Shown piece after piece: positions 43,466-44,541 of a DNA stretch of 44,541 nucleotides. Positions within the stretch are counted from its first letter, which is position 1. The number at the start of each line of letters is the position of its first letter. The notes beneath the pieces were generated by a model. The model was not told where the DNA came from. It worked only from the letters and a program-made list of their open reading frames with translations, and did no database searches. The translations under genes were made by a program, and so were the position numbers. The DNA is from Candidatus Solibacter usitatus (GTDB lineage: Bacteria > Acidobacteriota > Terriglobia > Bryobacterales > Bryobacteraceae), in NCBI GenBank assembly GCA_016191645.1, contig JACPVQ010000010.1, positions 1 through 44,541 on the forward strand. The letters run 5' to 3'.

Positions 43466-43570
43466 GTGGGGCAGATCTCCAGATCTGCAGCGGGATCTCC
43501 AGATCCCGCATGGCCTCGTTTGCGGCATTTCGATTTCTGCCGGCTGAGGCGGTCTGGAGACCGCCTCGGT
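43466..43570 (+). repeat. Three-stem palindromic element, copy E
   Basis: GTGGGG is followed by GCAGATCT/AGATCTGC (43471-43488, centre CC), GCGGGATCT/AGATCCCGC (43490-43509, centre CC) and ATGGCCTC. A 29-base spacer leads to GAGGCGGTCT/AGACCGCCTC (43546-43567, centre GG). All three stems are perfect. It lies between two convergent genes, where it could also help end transcription. Confidence 0.85.
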
Positions 43571-43578
43571 CGACCGTG

Positions 43579-44541
43579 CTAAATCACCACCGCCGTCTTT
43601 CCCAGTGTCTTCCGCGACGCCATCTCCCGCAGCGCCTGCGGCGCATTCTCGAAACAAAACGTCTTCGACACCGCCGGACAAATCTTGCCGCTCTGAAACC
43701 ACTCCATCAACGCCGCATGCGTGGCGCGGAAATACGCCGCATTCTTCTCCACGTATGAGCCCCACCAGATTCCAATCACGTCGCAGTTCTTCAGCAGCAG
43801 CCGGTTCACTTGTATGGAAGGAATGCGCCCGCTGGCAAAGCCGATCACCAGAATGCGTCCCTGCGGCGCGATGCATTTCGTGCACAGGTCGAACACATCG
43901 CCGCCCACCGGATCATAGATTACGTTCACCCCGCGCGGCGTAATCTTCTTCACTTCCTCCACCCAATTCGCCGCCGTGTAAGAGATCGCATGATCCGCGC
44001 CCTGCGCCCGGCAATACTCCAGCTTCTCCGCCGACGATGCCGTGGCAATCACCGTCGCGCCCAGCGCCTTCCCCATCTGAATTGCCGTCATCCCCACGCC
44101 GCTCGCTCCCGCGTGCACCAGCAGACATTCGCCCGCAGCAAGCCGCGCGCGATCCAGCGCGTAGTACGAGGTGTGATAGGCGATCACGCTCGCCGCCTCG
44201 TCAAATCCCAGCGCATCGGGAATCTCCAATACGCGCGCCGCATGCGCCAGCGAATACTCCGCAAACGTTCCCAGGTCCGTCATCGCCATCACGCGCGTGC
44301 CCGCCGCTAATCCTTCTACGCCTTCTCCCACCGCATCCACCACTCCCGCCAGTTCCGCGCCCGGTATAAACGGAAACGGCCGCGCCGATTGATACTTGCC
44401 CTGCACCAGCAGCAAGTCCGCAAAGTTCACTCCCGCCGCGTAATTGCGAATTCTCACCTGCCCCTTACCCGGCTGCGGCAGATCGATCTCTTCCATCCGC
44501 ATCTCTTCCGGCTCACACGAAGCGCGCACCAGCCAGGCCTT
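43579..44541 (-). CDS. Quinone oxidoreductase-like zinc-free MDR enzyme (5' end cut by window)
   Basis: At least 320 residues of a medium-chain dehydrogenase/reductase are present. The frame is open to the window edge, and its first visible residues KAWLVRASCEPEE match the family start, so probably only the Met codon is missing. GVNFADLLLVQGKYQ, PFIPGAELAGVV and the NADPH-binding VHAGASGVGMTAIQMGKALG are typical of quinone oxidoreductase/crotonyl-CoA reductase-like members. The zinc-ligand residues of alcohol dehydrogenases are absent. Highly similar enzymes are often annotated NADPH:quinone reductase. It ends 9 bp from hairpin copy E and is convergent with the methyltransferase-like gene. 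Confidence 0.9.
   Translation of the reverse strand, partial: KAWLVRASCEPEEMRMEEIDLPQPGKGQVRIRNYAAGVNFADLLLVQGKYQSARPFPFIPGAELAGVVDAVGEGVEGLAAGTRVMAMTDLGTFAEYSLAHAARVLEIPDALGFDEAASVIAYHTSYYALDRARLAAGECLLVHAGASGVGMTAIQMGKALGATVIATASSAEKLEYCRAQGADHAISYTAANWVEEVKKITPRGVNVIYDPVGGDVFDLCTKCIAPQGRILVIGFASGRIPSIQVNRLLLKNCDVIGIWWGSYVEKNAAYFRATHAALMEWFQSGKICPAVSKTFCFENAPQALREMASRKTLGKTAVVI

Noticed and set aside
7927..43570. Hairpin repeats as a CRISPR array or simple terminators
   Set aside because: There are no regular spacers and copies are far apart. T-runs are missing, and several copies lie before start codons rather than after genes.

Overview
The window looks like chromosomal DNA of a GC-rich acidobacterium, most likely of the Solibacter/Bryobacter group. 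This is inferred from gene content: an Oar-type TonB-dependent receptor with a carboxypeptidase-like N-terminal domain, paired secreted TldD/TldE-like proteins, a BACON-type domain, many secreted enzymes, and small VapBC modules. No rRNA, tRNA, CRISPR array or insertion sequence was seen.

Layout. 1-2.4 kb: the tail of an Rpn-like protein, a CpaE/TadZ-like ATPase (-) and a divergent LuxR-type regulator. 2.4-7.9 kb: a TldD-like metalloprotease gene damaged by an internal deletion, its intact TldE-like partner, and a fused LptF-LptG permease. 8-12 kb: an alpha/beta hydrolase and a large Asp-box beta-propeller lipoprotein. 12-15.2 kb (-): an amidase and a sulfatase. 15.4-22.7 kb: a respiratory block of Rieske protein, b6-type cytochrome b, nonaheme cytochrome c, monoheme cytochrome c, sensor kinase, sigma54 response regulator and tetraheme cytochrome. 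22.7-29.8 kb (-): secreted RraA-like protein, Pgk, M20 peptidase, BadF-type kinase, a GT-C-like membrane protein and a lipoprotein. 29.8-34.3 kb (-): one intact and two decayed VapBC-type loci, a secreted unknown, TatC and TatA. 34.3-38.6 kb: degraded sequence, the TonB receptor and a GDSL esterase. 38.8-44.5 kb: rpsU, a QYPPG-repeat protein, a CmcI-like lipoprotein, a bactofilin, a methyltransferase-like protein and a quinone oxidoreductase.

How parts fit together. The respiratory block reads as a quinol-oxidising complex with its own phosphorelay. Related 19-bp motifs lie upstream of the Rieske gene (two copies) and the tetraheme gene (one copy). A good -24/-12 sigma54 promoter sits between the motifs and the Rieske start. 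I infer that the sigma54 regulator encoded in the block controls both ends of it. The Rieske protein, amidase and sulfatase carry twin-arginine-like N-termini, and TatA and TatC are encoded in the same window.

The two strongest candidates for something undescribed are this regulon and a dispersed family of intergenic hairpin elements. Each full element is a GTGGGG terminus followed by three stems, mostly with a TCT-NN-AGA core, found at five intergenic sites. Gene decay is also conspicuous: a tldD-like gene missing about 80 codons, a PIN toxin reduced to fragments beside an intact antitoxin, and a truncated antitoxin.
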